A stretch of DNA of 37,618 nucleotides from a virus, in IMG/VR virus record IMGVR_UViG_3300036832_001633, positions 1-37,618 of that record, one strand, 5' to 3'. Of the stretch, positions 7,263-14,996 are shown one piece after another. The notes under the pieces are model-generated. The model saw only the letters and a list, made by a program, of their open reading frames with translations. It was not told the DNA's origin and did not search any database. The position numbers were made by a program, and so were the translations under genes. Numbering within the stretch: position 1 is the first letter of the stretch; the number at the start of each line of letters is the position of its first letter.

Positions 7263-10099
7263 GTTCCCATACGCTGACGAACCATGGAGCGAACCCGCTC
7301 TAATCTCGCCTCTTTACCTTCAGGAGATTCTGGACCATTAAGGTCAGTGGGTTGTGATGCTCCTACTTGTCCTGCACCCGGTGGAGGAACATCCGCTACA
7401 TTGGCTGCTCCAACTGGTACTCCACCTGGTGCCATCTGCCAAGTGAACATTTCACCATTCGGATTAGCACCATACCCTTGCACGGGTACTGTTCCCAGTT
7501 GTCCTATCCCTGTTTCAGAATAGTCTATGTTGCGGCCTGAGGAGTACGCCTGCTCGTACTGCTCGGTGGTGGCCGCCTGCCCGCCGGGGGTGGTGGCGTA
7601 GTCCTCACGGGCTTCCTCGGCCGGGTTGAAGGACTTGTCCTTGTCCGCCGCGGTCATGCGCCGGGCGTAGACGTGCATGGGATGACGGCGGGATTCTCCG
7701 CAGGTCCGGCAGTACTGGGAGTTGCCCTGGGGCTCGAAATCGTGGGGGATCTCGCTCATGTAACGATCGCTGGTATCGCCCCAGGCTCCCTCGTCGGTGT
7801 AGCCGGGATCGAAGTCGTAGGGGGTCTCGGTGGTGGCCCCGGTGTGCGCCCCGTTGGCCGAGATGTTGGCGGCCCGATCGGAGGGCACCTCGGTGGGGCC
7901 GGTGTCGGGGAAGTCGGTCAGGAAGTCCAGGTGCTGGGTGACCTCGGGTCCTTCGGGAGCCAGGGGCAGGTTGGACTGGGCCTCGCCGGACTGGGCGTGG
8001 GCCTCGTCCTTGTCCCAGTTACCGCCCTCGGGGTACCCGGCCATGGGGTTCCCGGCCAGGTCATTGCCCTGAGGGTCGGGGTCGGTGCCACGCTCGGCCC
8101 AGCGGAACATGGCCGTGACCGGGGTGACGACGTTGGAGGGGGCCGGGCTGACGGCGGACATGGATCCGGCCCAATGCTCCTGATCCATGGGCTCGGATCC
8201 CTCGGACAGCCGGGCCAGGTAGTCCTGGTAGGTCTGCTTGGGGCCGTTGAAGGCTTCAGAGGCTTGACGACGGCTCTCGAAGATGTTGGCCCGGCCGGGG
8301 TCAGGGTCGTACTCGCCCAGGGAACGACTATCGATGGTCTGATGATTTCCGGCCTCGTCGGAGACGTGGACCAGGCGCATGCCGCCGGGGCCGCGGGGGC
8401 TCATGTAGCCGTGGTTCATGATGGGCACGCCGGGGGTGATGGCCTTGGAGCCGGGGTGGGGTCGGGCGTCGAAGGCGTCCCAGCCGATGGGGTTGTAGGT
8501 GTGGGTGGCCTTCCAGGGCTTCTCTGGGCCACGGCCGCCCATACCCGAGCGGGGTGAGTACTCCTTGGCGTCAGCCTCTCGCTGCAGAGCCGACATATGG
8601 GTGTCGGCCCCGACGGCGTTGTAGTTGTCAGGGGCGACGGGCGGCAGGGGCTCTTCGCCTTCCAGGTTCTCGGCCGGGGGCCAGGCACTGGCTCCGTTGT
8701 CGAGGGGTAGGGGCTGGGAGCCGGGGTAGACCTCGGTGGCCATGGGATTGAAGTTCTGACCGTTGAGGGGAGCCCCGCCCTGAGGTACGCCGAAGGGGGC
8801 GTTACCGCCACCCGTGGGTGGCAGCGCCATGGGCGGAGCGCTCCAGGGCAGGGCTCCACTCTCGCCGTCGGCCGCGGTCCGCATGAAGGTCTGGAAGGCC
8901 AGATCCCGGTGCGGTCCCTGAGCCGACGCATATTGGCGGGCCACGCCACGGGCCTGCTCCAGGTACTCGTCCCGGTCCTCCTTGACCGCCATCGAGACGC
9001 GGGACATCCAGCGCTGGGCCTCCACCACGGTGGCCTGGTGGACCGAGGTGGCGTCGTAGCCGGGCTCGGCCACGTCGGAGATCCAGTCGGTGGCGGCGGT
9101 GTGATGCTCATGGACCCGTACCGGGGTGAGGCTGTCATGGATGTAGGCGTCGGCCAGGTCGATCTCCCGATCGGCTATGACCCGGCGGCGGGCCTGGCGG
9201 CGCAGCCCTTCAAGCTCGCCCATGATCTGACGCTGCTCGTCGCCGTGGGCCTTGGCCATGGCGGCCAGGAGTTGGCCTTCCCGGACGTGCAGGGACTCCT
9301 TTTTCTGCCAGCTTGAGATCTCGTAGGGAGCGGGCTGACGGCGTTCCTCGTTGGCCTGGCGGATCTCCTCGTTCTCTTCTTCCTCTTCAGGGGTGTAGGC
9401 CCCCTCCTTGTGGCTGCGCCAGTTGGCCTCGCCGCCACCGATGTACTGCTGGTCCGCCACCCCGTTGGCCTCAGCGCGAGTGAGGCCCCCGGCTCGCTCA
9501 TGGGCGCGCAGGGCCTCCACGGTGTCGGGGTTGTCATGGCCGTTCTCCCTGGCCCACTGCAGGTGCCGCTCGTAGGCGGCGTTGATGCGATCGTCGGACA
9601 GCGCGCCCTGGGCGATGAGGTCCTGGTCCTTGGCGTTCTGAGCGCCCTCGTCCTCGTCGGCGTCAGCCTCTTCACCACCCATCCCGGCTACGAAGAGGAA
9701 CTCGTCATCGAGGTGGGCAGACATGGACAGGCTCCCGTTGACTTGGTTGAGGTTGGGCGGCCAGGGCTCTGCGACGTGAGAGGAGTTGGGGGCCTGGTCC
9801 AGGTACTGCATCAGTTGCCCGGACTCCGGCTGTAGCTGAGCCTCGGCCTCGCTCAGGGTGTCGAAGCGCCCGGACTGGGGCGTGCCGTCCTTGTCCACCA
9901 GGTAGTAGCCGGGCTGGCTATAGGCCGCGCTGACGCGCCGCCGCCGCCGCTTGACGGTGCGCTCCTCGTTGGTCAGGTTGCGCCGCTCCGCCGGGGAGTG
10001 CTGGGCCGGGCGTATGGGCTGACGATCCGGCTCTTCTTCATCTGAACTGCGCTCGCCCTTGGCCTTGGCCGATCGAACCTCAAAGCCTTGCAGCGTCAT
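7253..10099 (-). CDS. 948-aa low-complexity modular structural protein
   Basis: A very large hydrophilic protein. It has a charged, Arg-rich N-terminus with a run of five Arg-type residues. A YYLVDKDGTPQSGRFDTLSEA module near 65-90 parallels the FKVVN...FDTKEQA module of the 937-aa protein. A long acidic helical middle (EEEEENEE near 240) and an extended Pro/Gly/Asn-rich part follow, with one CRTCGESRRHPMH zinc-like knuckle near 805. No enzymatic motif is visible. The organisation suggests a capsid-interior, scaffold-like or decorated structural protein (inference). The last ~280 nt use noticeably more A/T at third positions than the rest, next to the HNH gene. Confidence 0.7.
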   Translation of the reverse strand: MTLQGFEVRSAKAKGERSSDEEEPDRQPIRPAQHSPAERRNLTNEERTVKRRRRRVSAAYSQPGYYLVDKDGTPQSGRFDTLSEAEAQLQPESGQLMQYLDQAPNSSHVAEPWPPNLNQVNGSLSMSAHLDDEFLFVAGMGGEEADADEDEGAQNAKDQDLIAQGALSDDRINAAYERHLQWARENGHDNPDTVEALRAHERAGGLTRAEANGVADQQYIGGGEANWRSHKEGAYTPEEEEENEEIRQANEERRQPAPYEISSWQKKESLHVREGQLLAAMAKAHGDEQRQIMGELEGLRRQARRRVIADREIDLADAYIHDSLTPVRVHEHHTAATDWISDVAEPGYDATSVHQATVVEAQRWMSRVSMAVKEDRDEYLEQARGVARQYASAQGPHRDLAFQTFMRTAADGESGALPWSAPPMALPPTGGGNAPFGVPQGGAPLNGQNFNPMATEVYPGSQPLPLDNGASAWPPAENLEGEEPLPPVAPDNYNAVGADTHMSALQREADAKEYSPRSGMGGRGPEKPWKATHTYNPIGWDAFDARPHPGSKAITPGVPIMNHGYMSPRGPGGMRLVHVSDEAGNHQTIDSRSLGEYDPDPGRANIFESRRQASEAFNGPKQTYQDYLARLSEGSEPMDQEHWAGSMSAVSPAPSNVVTPVTAMFRWAERGTDPDPQGNDLAGNPMAGYPEGGNWDKDEAHAQSGEAQSNLPLAPEGPEVTQHLDFLTDFPDTGPTEVPSDRAANISANGAHTGATTETPYDFDPGYTDEGAWGDTSDRYMSEIPHDFEPQGNSQYCRTCGESRRHPMHVYARRMTAADKDKSFNPAEEAREDYATTPGGQAATTEQYEQAYSSGRNIDYSETGIGQLGTVPVQGYGANPNGEMFTWQMAPGGVPVGAANVADVPPPGAGQVGASQPTDLNGPESPEGKEARLERVRSMVRQRMGTQI

Positions 10100-10112
10100 G
10101 CAGGGACTCCCT

Positions 10113-10178
10113 CACGAAGGGGTAACTCACTCCTTCGTGGGGCTGATCTCCGAAGCGACAGGCTTAGGCTTCGGAGAT
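10113..10178. terminator. Two tandem hairpins between genes
   Basis: Two perfect stems stand side by side. CACGAAGG (10113-10120) pairs with CCTTCGTG (10132-10139). An 11-bp stem pairs ATCTCCGAAGC (10146-10156) with GCTTCGGAGAT (10168-10178). Both loops are 11 nt. They lie between the end of the zinc/winged-helix gene and the 948-aa gene. There is no U-run on either strand, so they may be attenuators, RNA-processing signals or U-less terminators. Confidence 0.55.
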
Positions 10179-10664
10179 TCTTGCCGTTACAGGCTCAGCC
10201 CGTCGTACCCGATACTCGAACAACCCATTACGACGATCACCGCGAGCCCTTATATCAACCATGTAACCACCAAATCTTGGCTTACGAAAATCTCGTACCC
10301 TCGCACTGATAGCAGCAGTGGCATATTCTTTCCCACCATTTGCCACAATAGCCGAGATGATCTCATCTAATGTTCGCCATTCTGCATCTCGAACTATATT
10401 CCAAACAGCACGATGCTGTTCACCCAATCTCTTTTCATCAAACTCTGGCTCATACGTTCTGCCATCGAAATAGATACGAGAGGCATGACGACGGGGTTCA
10501 GCCCGGCGCACTATGTCCAATGGGGTAGGGGCGGCCCGGTACTCCTCGTTGGGCCAGGAGATCAGATGGTTGACCCCCAGGGCCTCCATGTGGACCGGAT
10601 CCTTATGACCCAACTCCTGGTTGCAGATCGCTCCATCTGGACCCTCTGCTCCACACAGTTCCAT
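10164..10664 (-). CDS. Zinc knuckle plus winged-helix-like protein
   Basis: A 166-aa protein. Residues 4-25 form a C-x9-C-x5-H-x5-H knuckle (CGAEG ... CNQELGHKDPVHME), common as a small phage module. After a linker, residues about 80-160 look like a winged helix: RLGEQHRAVWNIVRDAEWRTLDEI, then an AISARVRDFRK recognition helix, then a beta wing ending in GLFEYRV. This suggests DNA binding. The winged-helix half is visibly AT-richer than the zinc half; the switch falls near 10500 at the domain boundary, suggesting a fusion of parts with different histories. Its target is unknown. Confidence 0.7.
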   Translation of the reverse strand: MELCGAEGPDGAICNQELGHKDPVHMEALGVNHLISWPNEEYRAAPTPLDIVRRAEPRRHASRIYFDGRTYEPEFDEKRLGEQHRAVWNIVRDAEWRTLDEIISAIVANGGKEYATAAISARVRDFRKPRFGGYMVDIRARGDRRNGLFEYRVRRAEPVTARISEA

Positions 10665-10673
10665 GGGCGCAGT

Positions 10674-10961
10674 CTAATGTAAGAGAGCTTGAGAAACCAG
10701 GTCCTCGGCCTCGGCCGGATCTAAGACCACCGAATAGCTGACGGCCTTGCCGCCGAAGCGAGCCACCAGCCGGTCCGCGGCGGTCATCAGATCCCCGCCG
10801 TGGGTGCTGACGTACATGACCTGGGTCTGCCAGTCCACGTACTGGATCTCCCGTTCGGTCTCGGCGTACAGCACGGCGTCGTCAGGCCGGGGTGGGTTGC
10901 CGATGACCCACAGGAACCCGGCCTTGTGCTTCTCGGTTACGAAACAGACTCCCTTGGGCAT
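10674..10961 (-). CDS. Small protein of unknown function
   Basis: A 95-aa protein with alternating strands and helices (GFLWVIGN, VLYAETEREIQYV, QVMYVSTH, MTAADRLVARFGG). There is no cysteine cluster and no membrane segment. Codon use fits the neighbours. It sits 9 nt upstream of the zinc/winged-helix gene and is presumably co-transcribed with it. I do not recognise the family. Confidence 0.6.
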   Translation of the reverse strand: MPKGVCFVTEKHKAGFLWVIGNPPRPDDAVLYAETEREIQYVDWQTQVMYVSTHGGDLMTAADRLVARFGGKAVSYSVVLDPAEAEDLVSQALLH

Positions 10962-10980
10962 AGCGTCCCTCCAGCCTTGT

Positions 10981-11271
10981 TCATTCGATCACCGCCGTCA
11001 CCCTGGGATGATCGAGGAGATTGTCAGGGATCAAGTAGAACCCTATCTGCACTGCTATGAGTTGGTCTTCCTCATCGAGAATACGCTCAACTGTTCCTTC
11101 GAAGAATGAACCGAAGTTCTGAAACTTGTCACCATAGAAGTCAAAGAACGGTGCTATGGCCAATCCCACCACATGAACAGCCGCCCTTTGACCCTCTTCG
11201 AGATCCTGGGGAAACACCCAGCGCAGCTTGCGTTGCAGGGCCACTTCCGCAGGCAGGACATCACTGCTCAT
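10981..11271 (-). CDS. Small protein of unknown function (start corrected)
   Basis: The frame is open to 11499, but the upstream part is the shadow of the overlapping gene. The natural start is the ATG at 11269-11271, which overlaps the stop region of the previous gene by 11 nt. The 96-aa product begins MSSDVLPAEVALQRKLRW. It is strand-rich with aromatic residues (PFFDFYGDKFQNFGSFFEG, IAVQIGFYLIPDNLL), which suggests a compact all-beta or alpha/beta fold. The function is unknown. Confidence 0.65.
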   Translation of the reverse strand: MSSDVLPAEVALQRKLRWVFPQDLEEGQRAAVHVVGLAIAPFFDFYGDKFQNFGSFFEGTVERILDEEDQLIAVQIGFYLIPDNLLDHPRVTAVIE

Positions 11272-11629
11272 GGTTGCGCTCCAGATGCTCGACGTAGTGG
11301 TACTCGCTGGGGTCGGAGAACTCGGTGGTGGGACCGAAGTGATAGTGGGTGACCGACTGCTTCTTGGGCCGGGCGCGCTTCCACTCCTGCGGCCCCCACT
11401 CGTCCTCCAGGGCCTGCTTGGCCTCCCGCAGGGTGGACCGGCTGGCCTTGGGCTCGCCATTGACGTGCAGGGTGTAGCGCTTGCGCCCGGCCGCCCCACC
11501 CTCGGGGATGATCACCGCCGGATGGGTGTGCCAGGCTCCCTGGCCACCCTCCTCGTAGCCGGGGTCGATGGCGCGCCAGGAGGTGTCAGCCTCGATGCGC
11601 CTGGCCCAGGCTCGCCGGAGGTGATTCAC
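11261..11629 (-). CDS. Basic small protein of unknown function
   Basis: A 122-aa protein with a GTG start directly abutting the TAG of the GNAT-like gene. The middle has a strand pair (KRYTLHVNGEPKASRSTLREAKQ) like the short strand-turn-helix modules in the large structural proteins. The C-terminus is His/Tyr-rich (HYHFGPTTE, HYVEHLERNHE). The tail overlaps the next gene by 11 nt. No function is recognised. Confidence 0.65.
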   Translation of the reverse strand: MNHLRRAWARRIEADTSWRAIDPGYEEGGQGAWHTHPAVIIPEGGAAGRKRYTLHVNGEPKASRSTLREAKQALEDEWGPQEWKRARPKKQSVTHYHFGPTTEFSDPSEYHYVEHLERNHEQ

Positions 11630-12370
11630 CTACACTCCTGGATGCTCCGGCCCGCCGCCGAACAAGGCCCAGGCCGCCTTCCAGGAGTGTTCCTTCTGCT
11701 CCGGGGTCATGCTGGCCCAGTCCTCACCGCCCTCGATGTCTAGCTCGGCCTCGATCTTCACCTTGAGCGCCGCGACCCACTCAGGATCGTCCCAATGCTC
11801 GTCTGAGCCGTCAGGGTTCCACTCCTCGTCGCTGTCGTTGTACGGACCCGGTATGAATGCCATCTTCCTCTTACCTCCTTTCAATCCCATGATGTGGTAG
11901 TTGGGCGAATCGAACTTCCTGAAGTCCCAGCCTGAAGCAGCCTGGTCCCGGTCGAAGCGGTACTGCGCCGTGTCACGAAATCCCACCCGGTTGTACAGCT
12001 TGGGCAGGCGAGGGCCGTAGCACTCCGCGTAGTTTACCCCATGATGCTGGATAGCATGGCGCAGAAGATCGACCCCTGCACCCTTGACATCAGACTGATT
12101 GTACAGACCCGTTCCTTCGATTCTTCCATCACCGTGATCATGGATCAAGATGCCGGTCTTTCCACCGTTGGTTGTAAGAGGGGTCATACGTTCCGAGCGG
12201 ATCTCCTCCGGGGTATGGTTGGTGACGTGGTGGACGAAGGGCGAGCCCGCCATGGCCGTCGAGAAGCGCTGGTGGTACTCCTCGGGTTCGATCTGGGACA
12301 CGTCCTCGGGGTCCAGGACGCCCAGGGCGATGCGGCTGGCCCAGGTCTGGCGCAGGTGACTACTGAGCAT
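11630..12370 (-). CDS. GNAT-like acetyltransferase-fold protein
   Basis: A 246-aa protein. Residues about 70-145 resemble a GNAT fold: a strand (GILIHDHGDGRIEGTGLYN), a V-K-G-A-G-V-D-L-L-R-H-A helix in the position of the acetyl-CoA binding loop, a strand (YAECYG), then RLPKLYNRVGF, matching the LxxFYxxxGF ending typical of N-acetyltransferases. The canonical Q/RxxGxG/A loop is degenerate, so activity is uncertain. The acidic C-terminal ~70 residues are rich in Trp, Asp and Glu. It overlaps the nucleotidyltransferase-like gene by 11 nt, so both are translated together. Its target is unknown. Confidence 0.6.
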   Translation of the reverse strand: MLSSHLRQTWASRIALGVLDPEDVSQIEPEEYHQRFSTAMAGSPFVHHVTNHTPEEIRSERMTPLTTNGGKTGILIHDHGDGRIEGTGLYNQSDVKGAGVDLLRHAIQHHGVNYAECYGPRLPKLYNRVGFRDTAQYRFDRDQAASGWDFRKFDSPNYHIMGLKGGKRKMAFIPGPYNDSDEEWNPDGSDEHWDDPEWVAALKVKIEAELDIEGGEDWASMTPEQKEHSWKAAWALFGGGPEHPGV

Positions 12371-13316
12371 GGCGGCCTGCGATGGCCGGAGGGATGTGGG
12401 CCATCTCCCGGCCGGGGTGAGCGGCCACTTCGAGGGGACCCAGCAGGCCCCAGCGATTCAGCACGATCCACTGCAGGGAGCGGGGGTCGGTCACCCCTCG
12501 ACCGGCCGGGCCGAAGGCGTGACCTCGGTCGGTGTGTATGCGGTCATATATCGCCAGGCACTCCGAAGTGCGCGCCGGTTCTGAGAGTTTCAGAGCGGCC
12601 TTGATGGCGTCGGCTATATCGGCCATGCGCTCCCAGAAGTCATGGCTCAGGGCCTGGGCTCCCCAGGACTTGGCCATCTTGTCGGGATGCACCGCCCAGC
12701 GATCGTTGGTCACGTCGTAGGCTGCATAGGGCTTGATGGCCCGGATGTCATAGGCAGCCGGATTGACGTACCAGGTCATCTCCATGGGACCAAGCCCGGT
12801 GACCACGGTCATGGGCACCGACTTGTAGACCGGGGTGGGATCAGGACCGTTCAGGGCATCCATGACCCGATGCAGGTTGGGCTCGGGGGGAAAGCTCCAG
12901 TCCAAGAGGAGAGGATCGAGTTCGGTGATGAACTCATGGGTCAGGGCCTGACACACCTCGGCGTCGGACATACCCCCGAACTCGGGGTGGTCGCGCACCA
13001 TGTGGTGGGTATCGACGCCCACCAGGGTGTCGAAGTCCAGGGTGGCGTGCCAGTAGCTGGCCAAGGAGCCCGCCAGGTAGATGCGGGTCCAGGGCAGCCA
13101 GTCGCCATAGCGGGGCCGCCAGAAGGCTTCCAGGATGTCGATGAGGCTGCCCCGGATCCAAGGCCACATCTTCTCGGAGGGATCGAAGAGGTCGGGGTCC
13201 AGGCTGGCCTGGGTGGGGGCGAACTGGCCGCCGAGGGGCAAGGGGTAGCCCCGGATCTCGGTGGGTAGCCGCCAGGCGTGGACCTGTCGCCATTGCTGGT
13301 GGACCGACGATGCCAT
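12360..13316 (-). CDS. Nucleotidyltransferase-fold protein
   Basis: A 318-aa protein carrying the polymerase-beta-type signature G-S-x9-D-x-D at about residues 83-96 (AGSLASYWHATLDFD), followed by a GVD strand that could place the third acidic residue. This resembles stand-alone phage nucleotidyltransferases, which transfer NMP to a protein, RNA or small molecule. Helical regions with conserved Trp (WERMADIADAIKAALK) follow. The gene is the first of the leftward structural run and faces the plus-strand accessory block across a 135-nt divergent region. GAGGTGAG just before its ATG serves as ribosome site. Substrate unknown; a toxin or modifying role is possible but unproven. Confidence 0.6.
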   Translation of the reverse strand: MASSVHQQWRQVHAWRLPTEIRGYPLPLGGQFAPTQASLDPDLFDPSEKMWPWIRGSLIDILEAFWRPRYGDWLPWTRIYLAGSLASYWHATLDFDTLVGVDTHHMVRDHPEFGGMSDAEVCQALTHEFITELDPLLLDWSFPPEPNLHRVMDALNGPDPTPVYKSVPMTVVTGLGPMEMTWYVNPAAYDIRAIKPYAAYDVTNDRWAVHPDKMAKSWGAQALSHDFWERMADIADAIKAALKLSEPARTSECLAIYDRIHTDRGHAFGPAGRGVTDPRSLQWIVLNRWGLLGPLEVAAHPGREMAHIPPAIAGRHAQ

Positions 13317-13349
13317 CTCACCTCTTCACGGTCCTGGACAGACCCCGGA

Positions 13350-13363
13350 CAGGGGAGCCCCTG
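13350..13363. promoter_or_regulatory. Dyad in divergent intergenic region
   Basis: The sequence CAGGGGAGCCCCTG is a 6-bp perfect dyad with a 2-nt centre. It lies between the divergent starts of the nucleotidyltransferase-like gene (minus) and the zinc protein gene (plus), upstream of both ribosome sites. An operator role is possible; no other evidence. Confidence 0.3.
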
Positions 13364-13367
13364 ACAG

Positions 13368-13381
13368 GCGACTCCTCTAAG
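13368..13381 (+). promoter_or_regulatory. Truncated copy of the repeated promoter motif
   Basis: GCGACTCCTCTAAG matches the upstream half of the four leaderless promoter cassettes further right, but lacks one GACT unit and the -10 half. It sits directly upstream of a different promoter (13387-13415). This suggests the conserved block is a regulator site that can work apart from the cassette's own -10 box (inference). Confidence 0.5.
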
Positions 13382-13386
13382 CTGAC

Positions 13387-13415
13387 TTGACAACGGTCGG
13401 AGCCTACTGTACCGT
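13387..13415 (+). promoter_or_regulatory. Sigma-70-type promoter of plus-strand block
   Basis: TTGACA at 13387-13392, a 17-nt spacer, and TACCGT at 13410-13415. Transcription would start near 13422 and give a leader of ~30 nt with AGGAG 8 nt before the ATG at 13452. Unlike the four cassettes downstream, this mRNA has a normal leader. Confidence 0.65.
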
Positions 13416-13451
13416 GGGACCACGACCACCACAACCCAGGAGATCCCTCCC

Positions 13452-14264
13452 ATGGCCCGCATCACCTACGTCAAGGCTGCTCAGCAGCGCTTCAAGCAGA
13501 TCCCCGTCATCGACCCTGAGACCGGCCAGCAGAAGCGCACCCCGGTCATGACCAAGAACGGCCAGCAGAAGACCGACAAGCGCGGCAAGCCGGTGTTCCT
13601 GCGGGTCACCCAGGCCGATCGCGACCATCCCCTGCCCAACCGCCACTGCGACAAGTGCGGCAAGGAGATCGAGGTAGGCCAGCCCTATAAGCACATCTCT
13701 CCCCGCTCCGGCCCCTACGGCGGACGCACCCTGTACCGCTGCGCCGAGTGCCCGTCCTGGCACGTCTGGGAGTACTCCTCCTCGCTGTCCGCCCGCACGG
13801 CGCAGATCTCCTACGACTTCAGCGAGGCCCTCTCCTCGGTGGAGGATCCCGACGACGTTCGCACCGCTCTGGGCGAGGCCGCCGAGGCCATCCGCGAGAT
13901 CGCCTCGGAGAAGGCCGAGGGGGCCGACAACATGGAGTCCGGCTTCGGTCATGAGACCGAGCGCTCCGCCGAGCTTCGCGAAACCGGCGAGAGCCTCGAA
14001 GCGTGGGCCGACGAGGTCGAGAACTGCGACGTGCCCGACCTGCCCGAGGTCGAAGAGGGCGATTGCGAGGAGTGCGAGGGCTCCGGTGTCATCCCCAACC
14101 CGGACTGGGATGACGAGGTCGAAGACCAGGAGGCCGAGATCGCCTGTGACACCTGTGACGGCACCGGTCGGTTCACCCCCGACGAGCCCACCTCGGACCA
14201 GATGGACGAATGGCGCTCGGAAGTCACCGATGCCTGCTCGATCGTGGACGAATGCCCGGTATAA
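13452..14264 (+). CDS. Zinc protein with DnaJ-type CxxCxGxG pair
   Basis: A 270-aa protein. It has a basic N-terminus with repeated QQK and KRGKP, a zinc finger with HCDKCGKEIEVGQPY and CAECPSWH (about 65-100), and a long acidic helical middle. The C-terminal DnaJ-type pair is CEECEGSG ... CDTCDGTG near 200-240. It is a probable zinc-dependent nucleic-acid or protein-binding protein expressed first in the rightward block. The arrangement (basic tail, finger, acidic rod, zinc pair) is not one I know. It precedes the C2H2 gene by 5 nt. Confidence 0.75.
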   Translation: MARITYVKAAQQRFKQIPVIDPETGQQKRTPVMTKNGQQKTDKRGKPVFLRVTQADRDHPLPNRHCDKCGKEIEVGQPYKHISPRSGPYGGRTLYRCAECPSWHVWEYSSSLSARTAQISYDFSEALSSVEDPDDVRTALGEAAEAIREIASEKAEGADNMESGFGHETERSAELRETGESLEAWADEVENCDVPDLPEVEEGDCEECEGSGVIPNPDWDDEVEDQEAEIACDTCDGTGRFTPDEPTSDQMDEWRSEVTDACSIVDECPV

Positions 14265-14269
14265 AGCCT

Positions 14270-14638
14270 ATGACAAACCAGCACAACGGAGCCGTTGAGA
14301 ACTTCCATGCGAAGGGCCTGAATCAGTGCCCGGTATGCGGGAAGACATACACAGGCCATAATGTGTTCGCCCATCTTCGCAAGGTCCACAACATCTGGGG
14401 TGGGCGCAGTGGTCGGATCCGTAACGACCCCCGGTACAACCGCCGGGGGCGTCGGATCAACGCCAATCCCAAGGCTACGGCCCAGGCCCTGCTGCCTGCG
14501 GTGGTGGCGCGCCCGGCCGAGGTGCTGCCGCCGCCCATCGAGGGGCTCCACTTCCCGGAGAACCTCAAGGTAGGGCTGGGCGAGGACGGGTCGATGTGGA
14601 TCTGCGAGCAAGTGAGGGCACCCCGTGGCCGTTCTTGA
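14270..14638 (+). CDS. C2H2-type zinc-finger protein
   Basis: A 122-aa protein. The frame is open from 14210, but the first 20 codons overlap the upstream gene, and the ATG at 14270-14272 is the likely start. Residues about 20-40 form one classical finger, CPVCGKTYTGHNVFAHLRKVH (C-x2-C-x12-H-x4-H), followed by an Arg/Asn-rich basic stretch suited to DNA or RNA binding. Its end overlaps the next gene by 14 nt. A small regulator or nucleoid-type protein is likely (inference). Confidence 0.75.
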   Translation: MTNQHNGAVENFHAKGLNQCPVCGKTYTGHNVFAHLRKVHNIWGGRSGRIRNDPRYNRRGRRINANPKATAQALLPAVVARPAEVLPPPIEGLHFPENLKVGLGEDGSMWICEQVRAPRGRS

Positions 14639-14954
14639 GTACACCGACATCACCGAGCTTGGCGATGACATCCTCACCTGCAAGGCCCTATGGGCGCATG
14701 ACTGGGCCAAGAACCCCTCGCCCAAGCACATCGACGGCGCGGTGGCCCGCATCGCCCACGTCATCGTCTGCCTGCGCTGCAAGCGCTGCCGCCGGGAGCG
14801 CTACGACTACCTGGGCCTGCATGGCCAACGCATCGGCCGGTACTACCGCAACCCGGTCAACTACCCGAAGACCAGGCGGCTGACCAACGACGCCCTGTGG
14901 ACCGAGATGATCGGTCGCAGCCTGTTGGTCTCTACCTACAACGGTGACGACTAG
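14625..14954 (+). CDS. Small Cys-cluster protein, unknown function
   Basis: A 109-aa protein starting at GTG, overlapping the C2H2 gene by 14 nt. The middle holds CLRCKRCRRERY, a compact CxxCxxC cluster, in front of a Tyr/Arg-rich C-terminal half. An additional Cys precedes it (LTCKALW). Zinc binding and nucleic-acid contact are plausible. It ends 6 nt before the first leaderless promoter cassette, so it closes the first transcription unit of the block. Confidence 0.65.
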   Translation: MAVLEYTDITELGDDILTCKALWAHDWAKNPSPKHIDGAVARIAHVIVCLRCKRCRRERYDYLGLHGQRIGRYYRNPVNYPKTRRLTNDALWTEMIGRSLLVSTYNGDD

Positions 14955-14960
14955 CCTGAC

Positions 14961-14989
14961 TGGACTCCTCTAAGGAAACCTGCTAACGT
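14961..14989 (+). promoter_or_regulatory. Leaderless promoter cassette, copy 1
   Basis: TGGACT (14961-14966), a 17-nt spacer, TAACGT (14984-14989), then 7 nt and the ATG at 14997. The start point expected 7 nt after the -10 box coincides with the A of ATG, and no ribosome site is present. The spacer core CTCTAAGGAAACCTGC is identical in copies 2 and 3. Confidence 0.8.
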
Positions 14990-14996
14990 GTTTCCC

